Source of the DNA: Tuberibacillus calidus DSM 17572
GTDB lineage: Bacteria; Bacillota; Bacilli; Bacillales; Sporolactobacillaceae
Length of the DNA: 64,000 nt
NCBI RefSeq assembly: GCF_000430685.1
Contig: NZ_AUMM01000011.1
Span: 20,735 to 84,734, forward strand
Direction: 5' to 3'
Each line of letters opens with the position of its first letter. The first letter of the stretch is position 1. The notes below the pieces were generated by a model. The model was not told the origin of the DNA. It worked only from the letters and a program-made list of their open reading frames with translations, and did not search any database. Of the stretch, positions 35,172 through 42,534 are shown one piece after another. A program made the position numbers and the translations under genes.

Positions 35172-35918
35172 TTAGGCTCTCCTTCCAAGATAAACCATCG
35201 AGAGGGCATCCTCATCAGCGATGACGGTGACATTTCTATGTTGATGTAAAGAAGATGCCGGAAATGCATTGGTAATCTTACTTTCGTTCAATAAACGGGC
35301 CATGGCGTCAGCTTTTGATGGACCTGAAGCAAGCAGAAGGATCGAGCGACTTTGTAAAATATTTTTTATGCCCATCGTAATCGCTTGTTTTGGCACTTCT
35401 TCCAAGGTGTTGAAAAAACGGGCATTCGCTTTTCGCGTATCTAATGTCAAGTCGACAACATGTGTCATTACTTCAAATGACGTTCCAGGTTCATTAAATC
35501 CGATATGGCCGTTTCGACCAATCCCTAAAATTTGCAAATCGACGCCGCCCAGTTCGGTGATTAATCGATCATACCGCCGGCATTCTTCTTCAAGATCGCT
35601 TGCTAATCCATTCGGAATATAGATGTTGCGGTCAGGTATATCGATATGGTTAAAAAGTTGGTCCCGCATAAAGTAATGATAACTGTTCGGGTTGTCCTTT
35701 GCCAAGCCGACATATTCATCAAGATTCACTGTTCGGACGTGTTGATAGGATGTTCCGTTTAAGCGATGATCTTGTATTAACGCTTTATAAGTCGACTTTG
35801 GCGTGCTTCCGGTAGCAAGGCCCAGAACAGCATCCGGTTTTTCCCGAACCAATTGAATGATGAACTGCGATGCTTTTCGTCCTAAGTCATTAAAGTCTTT
35901 CACAGGAATGATGTGCAT
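35172..35918 (-). CDS. nagB: Glucosamine-6-phosphate deaminase
   Basis: Converts glucosamine 6-phosphate to fructose 6-phosphate and ammonia. The 248 residues fit the short Firmicutes form. Visible blocks are LGLATGSTPKSTYKAL near 34, VNLDEYVGL near 65 with the catalytic Asp, and LGIGRNGHIGFNEPGT near 130 with catalytic His. Second gene of the nag operon, 19 bases after nagA. Confidence 0.95.
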   Translation of the reverse strand: MHIIPVKDFNDLGRKASQFIIQLVREKPDAVLGLATGSTPKSTYKALIQDHRLNGTSYQHVRTVNLDEYVGLAKDNPNSYHYFMRDQLFNHIDIPDRNIYIPNGLASDLEEECRRYDRLITELGGVDLQILGIGRNGHIGFNEPGTSFEVMTHVVDLTLDTRKANARFFNTLEEVPKQAITMGIKNILQSRSILLLASGPSKADAMARLLNESKITNAFPASSLHQHRNVTVIADEDALSMVYLGRRA

Positions 35919-35937
35919 GATGCTTCACCTTTTGCAA

Positions 35938-37089
35938 TTAGGATGACTGTTTATAAACGATTTTTCCTCGACAAATGGTCATAACAATATCATTTTGTTC
36001 ATTGAGCACGACTAAATCAGCGTCTTTGCCTTCTTTAATGCTGCCTTTTCGGTCATAGATCCCGAGTTGGACGGCCGGATTGACCGAGCCCATCTGAATG
36101 ATGTCTGAGAGCTCACAACCGGTAAACGCCATCATGTTTCGGAACCCACGATCCATTTTTAAAACACTGCCGGCAAGGGTTCCGTCGGCTAACGTTGCTT
36201 TGCCGTCGCGGACCGACACGACTTGTCCCCCCAAATCATAGGTGCCATTTTTTAAACATTTGGCACGCATCGCATCCGTGATTAATATAATACGGTCTTT
36301 ACCTTTTAAGCGATATGCGATGTTGACCGTTTCGGGACAGATATGAATGCCATCGACGATCATTTCAGCATAAAGTTCGTCATGAAGAAACGCGGCGCCA
36401 ACGACACCGGGTTCGCGATGGTGAAGGCCGCTCATCCCATTAAACAAATGCGTGATATGCCGGGCACCCGCTTCAACGGCAGCGTCAACATCTTTTTTGG
36501 TTGCAGCGGAATGTCCAATGGATGGTACGACTCCCTGTTCAGCAAGATGCTTGACAAGTTCCAATCCCCCATCAATTTCAGGGGCTAATGTCACTAATTT
36601 AATGTGGCCGCCAGACAATGCCTGAAAATGATCAAATAACGCTAAGTCGCCATCGATAATATATTGAGGCGGTTGAGCTCCCGCTTTATTTTTGTTAATA
36701 AACGGACCTTCGAGATGAACCCCAAGCATCTCGGCTCCTTCGCCTTGTTTTGCCATATAATTTTTCGCATTGATGAGAGCTTTTTCAATCGCTTCCGGCT
36801 CCTGGGTGATGGTCGTTGCTAGAAAAGCCGTTGTCCCTTCTTTCGGCAAAACCGCTGCCATCGTGGCAAGTGCGTCCCAAGTTGCATCCATCGTGTCGGC
36901 ACCGTCAGCCCCATGAATGTGGACATCAATCATGCCGGGGATGAGTTTATAGGTTTCAGGGAATCGTAACCCTTCATCCCTGTCGCCCTCCCCCTGACGG
37001 ATTGTTTTTATTTTGCCATTTTCAATTTCAAGTAAACCGTTCTCGACGACACCATTTTCAGCATAAATGGTAAGACCTTTAATCCACAT
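35938..37089 (-). CDS. nagA: N-acetylglucosamine-6-phosphate deacetylase
   Basis: Deacetylates GlcNAc-6-phosphate to glucosamine 6-phosphate, an amidohydrolase-fold metalloenzyme of 383 residues. Metal and catalytic residues are in MIDVHIHGADG near 53, GVHLEGPFINKNKAGA near 125, IGHSAATKKDV, ITHLFNGMSGLHHREPG and LITDAMRA (catalytic Asp near 272). First gene of nagA-nagB-nagR-ptsH. The ATG at 37089 has AAGGAAGG eight bases upstream; nine earlier codons are unlikely. Confidence 0.95.
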   Translation of the reverse strand: MWIKGLTIYAENGVVENGLLEIENGKIKTIRQGEGDRDEGLRFPETYKLIPGMIDVHIHGADGADTMDATWDALATMAAVLPKEGTTAFLATTITQEPEAIEKALINAKNYMAKQGEGAEMLGVHLEGPFINKNKAGAQPPQYIIDGDLALFDHFQALSGGHIKLVTLAPEIDGGLELVKHLAEQGVVPSIGHSAATKKDVDAAVEAGARHITHLFNGMSGLHHREPGVVGAAFLHDELYAEMIVDGIHICPETVNIAYRLKGKDRIILITDAMRAKCLKNGTYDLGGQVVSVRDGKATLADGTLAGSVLKMDRGFRNMMAFTGCELSDIIQMGSVNPAVQLGIYDRKGSIKEGKDADLVVLNEQNDIVMTICRGKIVYKQSS

Positions 37090-37137
37090 ATGACTCGCCT
37101 TCCTTTTCATTCCCATTTTAGCACCATGATGTTTAGA

Positions 37138-37155
37138 TGTCTATACATTTAGACA
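37138..37155. promoter_or_regulatory. NagR (GntR/HutC) operator upstream of nagA
   Basis: TGTCTATACATTTAGACA is a perfect TGTCTA-N6-TAGACA inverted repeat, and the flanks GA/CATC extend it with one gap. It resembles the GTCTAGAC-type sites of HutC-subfamily regulators and lies about 50 bases before nagA. Confidence 0.75.
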
Positions 37156-37221
37156 ACATCCGATTCCCAAAGTTTGAAAGCCCATTGGAACGGTTGGCAT
37201 TTCTTTAGCTTGCGTAAATAA

Positions 37222-37256
37222 AGAAAAACACTCAATGATGGATCATCGAGTGTTCT
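37222..37256 (-). terminator. Terminator overlapping the end of the GNAT gene
   Basis: On the minus strand, ACACTCGATGAT pairs with ATCATTGAGTGT, then TTTTCTTT. The last codons of the GNAT gene form part of the stem. Confidence 0.8.
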
Positions 37257-37837
37257 TTTTTGTTTAGAAAAAGTTTCTCTTTAAGGAGGTGCCGCTGTTC
37301 TTCCCATTCTTCCCTTAAGATACCGTAGCGAATGGAATCATAATATTCACCGTTATATAAGCGACATTTTCTGATGCGCGCTTCTAGCATCATGCCAAGC
37401 TTCTCACCGACGCGCATCATGCGTTTATTACCGGACCAAGTGGTAAAACCGCAGCGAACGATCGGTTTTGTTTTAAAAAGATGGTCCACCCACAAAAACA
37501 TTGCTTCTGTGCCGTAGCCGCCATTCCAAAAATCCGGCTGATAAATCACAATACCAACCTCCAACCAATTGGAAGGTTGATGTTCCCAATAATAGGTCAC
37601 AAGTCCAATCAATTGGTGGTCCGTATAAATGAGATACCGATTGCCTTCATCCAAATCGCTTTGCCATTGATGGCGAAAACTGCGAAATGACGGCTTATGA
37701 TATGGAAAGTATGGAGCATCCCATTTTTTCCATTCGGGAATGTCACCATTTTTGGTATGCATCAATTCATATAAAAGCGGTATTTCCTGTTTGGTCAGCG
37801 GTTTCAAGGCCACTTTTACACCTTGAATCAAGGCCAT
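37232..37837 (-). CDS. GNAT N-acetyltransferase
   Basis: A 201-residue acetyltransferase with a RimJ/RimL-like pattern. YQPDFWNGGYGTEAMFLW near 112 is the acetyl-CoA loop, followed by TTWSGNKRMMRVGEKLGM. It keeps aromatic-rich segments (EWKKWDAPYFPYHK) seen in uncharacterised Bacillus members. The substrate is unknown. The ATG at 37837 is chosen for the GGAATGGGGG site; eight upstream codons are open but overlap it. It is upstream of, and parallel to, the nag operon but separated by a terminator. Confidence 0.85.
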   Translation of the reverse strand: MALIQGVKVALKPLTKQEIPLLYELMHTKNGDIPEWKKWDAPYFPYHKPSFRSFRHQWQSDLDEGNRYLIYTDHQLIGLVTYYWEHQPSNWLEVGIVIYQPDFWNGGYGTEAMFLWVDHLFKTKPIVRCGFTTWSGNKRMMRVGEKLGMMLEARIRKCRLYNGEYYDSIRYGILREEWEEQRHLLKEKLFLNKKEHSMIHH

Positions 37838-38110
37838 TCCCCCATTCCTTCGTTTTTTCACTTCATCAAGGTCGCATAACAGCGATGACTCCGCCTGGGC
37901 AATGCAAGCTTGCCCGAGTCGATATTCTTTTAGCAGAACAAAGTTTCCTCTATTCTATCATATTTTAATTACAGAAATAATGAGAAAGCTGACGATAAGA
38001 TGGTATTTCCGTTACATATTGATTAAAAACGATGTGGTAAGGTCAAAAATTATGGTTATTTGCCGAAAGCAGAATATGTAAAGAGACGAAAACAACTTAG
38101 GAGGCGTATT

Positions 38111-39106
38111 ATGAAAGCGCGTGAAGCCTTTTTCGACAATGCCCGGTTCTTCCTCATTCTTTTCGTCGTCTTTGGCCACTTAATTAGTCCGATAAAAGGC
38201 GATAGCGCACTGCTTTCGGGTCTATACAAATTTATTTATTTCTTTCATATGCCTGCGTTTATCTTGATTTCCGGTTATTTTTCAAAAGGATTTAATCGTC
38301 CGGGTTATTTAAAAAAAGTATTTGTGAAAACCATACTTCCCTATGCGTTGTTTCAACTGATCTATTGTATCTTCTATTACGTCACCGGATATGAAGATGA
38401 TTTCACGTTAACATTATTAGATCCCCATTGGACGCTTTGGTTTTTAATGAGCTTATTTTTCTGGAATCTTTTATTAAAATTGATGGCGCATCTCCCTTAC
38501 GCCTTGCCGTTAGCCATCATTATGGGTATAGCCATCGGTTATGTGCCCTTCTTTGGCTCATACCTCAGCATTGACCGGACATTTGTCTTTTTCCCCATGT
38601 TTTTAATGGGTTACTATATGAAACCGGAGCACTTTACTCTGCTTAGAACACACTTTTCAAGAACGCTATCACTGACATTTTTAGCGATCATGTTTATCAT
38701 CACGTTGTTTTTTATCCCGGATTCATTTAAAGATTGGTTACTTGCTAGCCACTCTTATGTCGATATGGGGTATGAAGGCTTAAGCGCAGCGGGCATGAGA
38801 ATGTTAAGTTATGTCGGCATGTTTTCAATGACGTATTGTTTCTTATCCGTTGTTCCATCGGAGCATTTTCGATTTACCAAAATTGGTTCAAGAACCCTTT
38901 ATATCTATCTTTTGCACGGTTTCTTAGTCAAGCTGATTGGTTTAACCGATGCATATAACAGCATCGATGAATTCTACCAATACACTCTTCTTTTGATTGT
39001 CTCTGTTTTCATTTGTTTCGTGCTTGGAAGCCAGTTTGTGCAGAAAATCACAAAACCGATTATTGAGTTTAAACTTCCCATTCGTAGGCATTCGATGAAC
39101 TATTAA
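38111..39106 (+). CDS. Acyltransferase 3 family membrane protein
   Basis: A 331-residue membrane acyltransferase with about ten hydrophobic segments. The N-terminus AFFDNARFFLILFVVFGHLI carries the conserved Arg and His of the family, and FFHMPAFILISGYFSK follows. These proteins O-acetylate sugars or wall polymers at the membrane, and the group resembles fucose 4-O-acetylase. The ATG at 38111 has TAGGAGG upstream. The 17-codon extension to 38060 has no ribosome site. It stands alone. Confidence 0.88.
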   Translation: MKAREAFFDNARFFLILFVVFGHLISPIKGDSALLSGLYKFIYFFHMPAFILISGYFSKGFNRPGYLKKVFVKTILPYALFQLIYCIFYYVTGYEDDFTLTLLDPHWTLWFLMSLFFWNLLLKLMAHLPYALPLAIIMGIAIGYVPFFGSYLSIDRTFVFFPMFLMGYYMKPEHFTLLRTHFSRTLSLTFLAIMFIITLFFIPDSFKDWLLASHSYVDMGYEGLSAAGMRMLSYVGMFSMTYCFLSVVPSEHFRFTKIGSRTLYIYLLHGFLVKLIGLTDAYNSIDEFYQYTLLLIVSVFICFVLGSQFVQKITKPIIEFKLPIRRHSMNY

Positions 39107-39400
39107 AGGTCTCATACAAATCACCTAACTCTTTTGGGTCTGTCTTCTGCCAAAGTTGATATTAACAAAGTTCGATTGACGAACGGTGATATCATATTGG
39201 AGGGGATCGACCCTAAATTTTTTCCAACCTTCTTGACGAAGAATTCCTCAATATGTATAGTTAACGAATAGGTTTACATAATGTTTTTATGGGTAATACA
39301 TACTTATTTGGGCACTTATTTACTCACCCGTCCGCAAACGACGACATAATTTATTAGGGAAATGGTTTAGTCCAAAAGCTTGATGTAAAGGAGAATTGAC
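39107..39400. other. Intergenic region before the His-rich gene
   Basis: About 294 bases with no credible gene. No convincing sigma-A promoter is visible, which would suit a sporulation-sigma promoter for the His-rich gene, but I cannot point to one. Confidence 0.3.
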
Positions 39401-39586
39401 ATGTATCCAGATGAAAGACAGCACTGGGGCCACCATGGCGGTTGGGGCCCCGGAGGTTGGGGTCATCATGGCTATTGGGGACATCACGGCTGGTATGGGC
39501 ATCATCACCCACATTACGGATATCACCATCCACATCCTTATCATCCAGTCGTTTATCACCCCTATTATCACCATTATTATTATTAA
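39401..39586 (+). CDS. Small histidine/tyrosine/glycine-rich protein
   Basis: A 61-residue protein after an AAAGGAG ribosome site. 18 residues are His, with many Tyr, Gly, Trp and Pro: GWGHHGYWGHHGWYGHHHPH, and a Tyr-rich tail HPYYHHYYY. The make-up is like small spore-coat or metal-binding proteins of Bacillales, where Tyr can be cross-linked and His clusters bind Ni, Zn or Cu. I do not recognise a named family. A hairpin follows, then selC. A long frame on the opposite strand is an artefact of the repetitive codons. Confidence 0.7.
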   Translation: MYPDERQHWGHHGGWGPGGWGHHGYWGHHGWYGHHHPHYGYHHPHPYHPVVYHPYYHHYYY

Positions 39587-39691
39587 GAGGAAACAGGCTG
39601 ACACGCACCGCGCGCGTCAGCCCCTTAGTTTTGATCGACTTATTTGGAAATCGAAAGCCATTCAAGTATACTTGGCAATGGTTAGATTTAT

Positions 39692-39788
39692 GGGGCTGGG
39701 TGTTCGGCTGGTGCCGACCAAGGTCTTCAAAACCTCTCGGGGGGCGCGTGACGTCTCCGGTGGGTTCGATTCCCACACAGTCCCGCCA
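39692..39788 (+). tRNA. selC: tRNA-Sec (anticodon TCA)
   Basis: A 97-base tRNA with CCA encoded (39786-39788). The anticodon loop CTTCAAA gives TCA. The T arm is GTGGG-TTCGATT-CCCAC and the D stem TCGGC/GCCGA encloses TGGT. A very long variable arm lies between 39734 and 39759, as in tRNA-Sec. The acceptor GGGGCTG pairs with CAGTCCC, and the eighth pair, expected in bacterial tRNA-Sec, would be a G-A mismatch. The anticodon stem also has an A-C pair. With selA, selB and selD nearby the identity is secure. Confidence 0.9.
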
Positions 39789-39970
39789 ACTATTTTGCAG
39801 CAAATGAATTAACCCTTAAATTTCTTTAAAAGTGAAAAGCCATTCGTGTTGTTAGGATGTCCATCAAGTTTTATGAAAAAGCATCATTGATGATTTTTTA
39901 TACATAATTTGCGGGATAAGCGGTCATCCTAGAAAATGTCTCTAAGCTATCTGAAAAGAGGAGGCTAAGC

Positions 39971-40276
39971 ATGACAGTTCAACAGAATGCGGCGTTTTTG
40001 CAGCAGGCGCAAAACGCGGTTCTTCAAGCGCAGAAAGCTCTCCAGCTCGCACAAATGAGCGGCATCCCGCAGCAAATCCAACAAGCGCAGCAACAATACC
40101 AGCAAGCCCAGCAATTGTTACAACAAGCTCAAGGAGAAGCGCAAGCTCAAAATGCCGAGCTTTATCAACAAGCCCAGCAACAATTGCAAAATGCTCAACA
40201 GGCACTACAGCAAGCCCAACAGCTTGCGGCAAATTCCACGCAGGCGCAAATACAACCGCAAAATCCGACGCAATAA
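39971..40276 (+). CDS. Small Gln/Ala-rich helical protein
   Basis: A 101-residue protein after GAGGAGG. It is dominated by Gln and Ala in repeats of the type QQAQQ (AQQQYQQAQQLLQQAQGEAQ), with no Cys and no Trp. It should form long amphipathic helices or a coiled coil. Composition and length echo the gene at 3277. It sits between selC and tRNA-Gln. I do not recognise the family. Poly-Gln stretches make it a candidate transglutaminase substrate in spores, which is only a guess. Confidence 0.68.
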   Translation: MTVQQNAAFLQQAQNAVLQAQKALQLAQMSGIPQQIQQAQQQYQQAQQLLQQAQGEAQAQNAELYQQAQQQLQNAQQALQQAQQLAANSTQAQIQPQNPTQ

Positions 40277-40376
40277 TGCTTATGTTAAGAGGCTCACATT
40301 GTGTCAGGTGTATGGCGGCATGAACACACGTCAGCTTCCTACGCCAGATCGTAAAATTCCTATCTCAATCCGTGAT

Positions 40377-40451
40377 TGGGCCATAGCCAAGCGGTAAGGC
40401 AATGGACTTTGACTCCATGATGCGCTGGTTCGAATCCAGCTGGCCCAGCCA
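40377..40451 (+). tRNA. tRNA-Gln (anticodon TTG)
   Basis: Acceptor TGGGCCA/TGGCCCA, D arm AGCCAAGCGGTAAGGC, anticodon arm ATGGA-CTTTGAC-TCCAT with TTG, T arm CTGG-TTCGAAT-CCAG, and CCA encoded at the end. A hairpin of the terminator type follows near 40463-40500. Confidence 0.95.
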
Positions 40452-40578
40452 CCCATACATAAAGGGGCACCCCCGTGTTAAACGGCGGCGTGACCCTTTC
40501 ATTTTTGTTTTAGGCTTGTACTCGTCTTTTTTATGAGACTATAATAAAAATTAAAAGTGGGTTACGGAGAAAAACGGG

Positions 40579-41010
40579 GTGGAACAATTGTCTCCATGGT
40601 TTATGTGGTTCATTGTTTTTTGGGGTGCGGTTTTAATCTTCTTAATGGCCATCGGCGGGTTTTTTATGTTCCGAAAATTCCTCAAGAGCCTGCCGAAAGC
40701 TGACGGCAAATCGATCTTGGATTGGCAAAATTATTACATTGAACAAACACGGCATCTTTGGAGCGAGGAACAACGGCAATTTTTAGATGAGCTCGTCGCC
40801 CCTGTTCCCCCGCTTTTCAGAGATGTCGCAAAGCAAAAAATTGCCGGTAAAATCGGGGAATTGGCCTACAAACGAAATGCAAAAACGCTGACCGAAGCCC
40901 TCATTATCGAAGGGTATATCAAAGCTACCCCAAAAAAGGATCATAAATTTTTAAGAAAAACGTTAATCAAACATAACGTGGATTTGACGCCATATGAACA
41001 TTTCTTTTAA
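40579..41010 (+). CDS. yneK: DUF2621 family membrane-anchored protein
   Basis: A 143-residue protein with one N-terminal membrane helix (residues 8-32) and a basic, helical cytoplasmic part (PADGKSILDW-like text, then FLRKTLIKHNVDLTPYEHFF at the end). This matches the DUF2621/YneK family near ccdC homologues in Bacillus. The function is unknown. Start GTG at 40579, with GGAG nine bases upstream. It is convergent with the CcdC-like gene, with a terminator between. Confidence 0.8.
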   Translation: MEQLSPWFMWFIVFWGAVLIFLMAIGGFFMFRKFLKSLPKADGKSILDWQNYYIEQTRHLWSEEQRQFLDELVAPVPPLFRDVAKQKIAGKIGELAYKRNAKTLTEALIIEGYIKATPKKDHKFLRKTLIKHNVDLTPYEHFF

Positions 41011-41067
41011 AAAACGGTTGTCTTTCGCTCAGGGGCTTTTAAACCCCTGACGCGCGAGACAACCGTT
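41009..41067. terminator. Bidirectional terminator
   Basis: AAACGGTTGTCT pairs with AGACAACCGTTT, and an inner TCAGGGG/CCCCTGA stem lies between. It separates the convergent yneK and ccdC-like genes. Confidence 0.88.
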
Positions 41068-41069
41068 TA

Positions 41070-41549
41070 TTATGTCGTAATAGGATTTTCGGTTTTCTTA
41101 AGCAGGCGTTTATACATGATGTACATTGCCACCCGCCACGGCAAGATCATGCCGAAAGCAAGTGTGAAAAATAACCCCGCGGTTTGGCCTAGATGAATTT
41201 CTTGTTCCAAAAAGATTTTTATTACGGTTCGTACGATTAAAAGACCAATCAAAATGAATATAAAAGCCTTGGAACGCTTAAGATAGATTTTTCCGTCAAT
41301 GACTTGAAACTTAGAGGTTTTGATGAGTAGCACGGAAAAAATCATGCCGACAAGAAACGCTTCAATGAGCTCGATCATGGGCACACGCGTTTCAGGGGCG
41401 AGAAACATCAAAAAACCCGTCGACATAAATATTGGAGGCAATAAAATTTTTTTCGCATTTGTTGGTTTATTAGACGCTTTTAGACGTACAAAAATAACCG
41501 TTGCGGCAAAAACGACACCGATTAACAAACTGATCACTTGCATCCACAT
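41070..41549 (-). CDS. CcdC-like membrane protein (YneJ family)
   Basis: A 159-residue membrane protein with four or five hydrophobic segments. The block LLPPIFMSTGFLMFLAPETR near residue 40 is typical of the CcdC/YneJ group that neighbours cytochrome c biogenesis genes in Bacillus. Its role is not settled. Here the ccdA gene itself is not in the window. The ATG at 41549 follows AAGAGGG; seven upstream codons are unlikely. Confidence 0.82.
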   Translation of the reverse strand: MWMQVISLLIGVVFAATVIFVRLKASNKPTNAKKILLPPIFMSTGFLMFLAPETRVPMIELIEAFLVGMIFSVLLIKTSKFQVIDGKIYLKRSKAFIFILIGLLIVRTVIKIFLEQEIHLGQTAGLFFTLAFGMILPWRVAMYIMYKRLLKKTENPITT

Positions 41550-41616
41550 ATTAATGACCCTCTTTAACAAGATGAAAATATAACCTGCTGAAGATATTCA
41601 ATGGGAGCAGGACATT

Positions 41617-42471
41617 TTAATTTTCATCAGAAATATTTCTGTTTACTTTTTCCGCATCGATATACTCTTCTAATGTTAAACCATGGGCATAGATAAAGCT
41701 AGCGGCTTTGACCCCAACGTAGCGCAAATGCCATGGTTCGTACTCATATCCTGTAATCGATTCTTTGCCTTTCGGATAACGAATAATGAATCCATACTTA
41801 TGGGCATTTTGGGCCACCCATTTTCCCGCTTCCGTGTTTCCGAAATCGCTCGTCAACGGATCGGGTTGTGTGAGCATCTCCTCACAGGTAATATCCATGG
41901 CAAGTCCTGTTTGATGCTCGCTCGTACCGGGGGCAGCACTGATTTGATCAGCTTTCTTTTTCCCTAGTTTCTCGACATTATGTTGATAAACAGCAACCTG
42001 CCGCTCATAGGAACGATATCCGGATTCCCCGTAAAGCTTAAATCCTGCCTGTTTAGCTGCGGCAAAAAGCTTTTCAAGGGCCTCTGCTGCATCCTTTCGC
42101 ATTTCCCGTTTTTCAATTTTATCCGCATACGGAAATGGTACGTCTGGATAAACTAAGTTTTCAGGTGTATAACCATCGGGCAATTTATGTGTTTTATTGA
42201 CTAAAGCCAAAATGGATTGCGGATTGGCGATGACAGTAATGGCACCGTCTTCTTCAGGCTTTTGTTGTTTTACTTGTCCTTCACTATTCTGTGGTTTTGC
42301 CGTTTCCTGCGCCTCTTTTTTTGGCTGTGCGGAAGCGGCATCGTTATTAGCTTCTTGCTTTTCTTGATGTGTTTTGGCAGGTTCCTCTTTTTCGGCAACG
42401 TGCCCACCGCATGCCGTAAGCGAAAATGCCGTTGTCAGAACCGATAGTAGTGTGATTGTACGTTTCAACAT
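41617..42471 (-). CDS. M15 D-alanyl-D-alanine carboxypeptidase, lipoprotein
   Basis: A 284-residue lipoprotein: a basic start, a hydrophobic segment and lipobox LTACGG near residue 21, then a Lys/Glu/Gln-rich linker to about 75. The VanY-type domain follows with SGYRSYERQVAVY near 153, EHQTGLAMDIT near 185 (zinc His and Asp) and EPWHLRYVG near 247 (last zinc His and catalytic Glu). It trims the terminal D-Ala of peptidoglycan stem peptides outside the membrane. B. subtilis YodJ is the likely counterpart. Confidence 0.93.
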   Translation of the reverse strand: MLKRTITLLSVLTTAFSLTACGGHVAEKEEPAKTHQEKQEANNDAASAQPKKEAQETAKPQNSEGQVKQQKPEEDGAITVIANPQSILALVNKTHKLPDGYTPENLVYPDVPFPYADKIEKREMRKDAAEALEKLFAAAKQAGFKLYGESGYRSYERQVAVYQHNVEKLGKKKADQISAAPGTSEHQTGLAMDITCEEMLTQPDPLTSDFGNTEAGKWVAQNAHKYGFIIRYPKGKESITGYEYEPWHLRYVGVKAASFIYAHGLTLEEYIDAEKVNRNISDEN

Positions 42472-42534
42472 GAATGGGTCTCCTTCATTATAACGAAATG
42501 AAAAAAAATCATAGGATTCGCATGATCTGACATG

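Noticed and set aside
37138..37155. Palindrome before nagA as a terminator stem
   Set aside because: It has no T run, lies in a promoter region and fits a HutC-type operator.
39354..39812. Long frames on both strands across the His-rich gene and selC
   Set aside because: They arise from repetitive His/Gly codons and run through a tRNA gene; only the 61-codon frame has a ribosome site.
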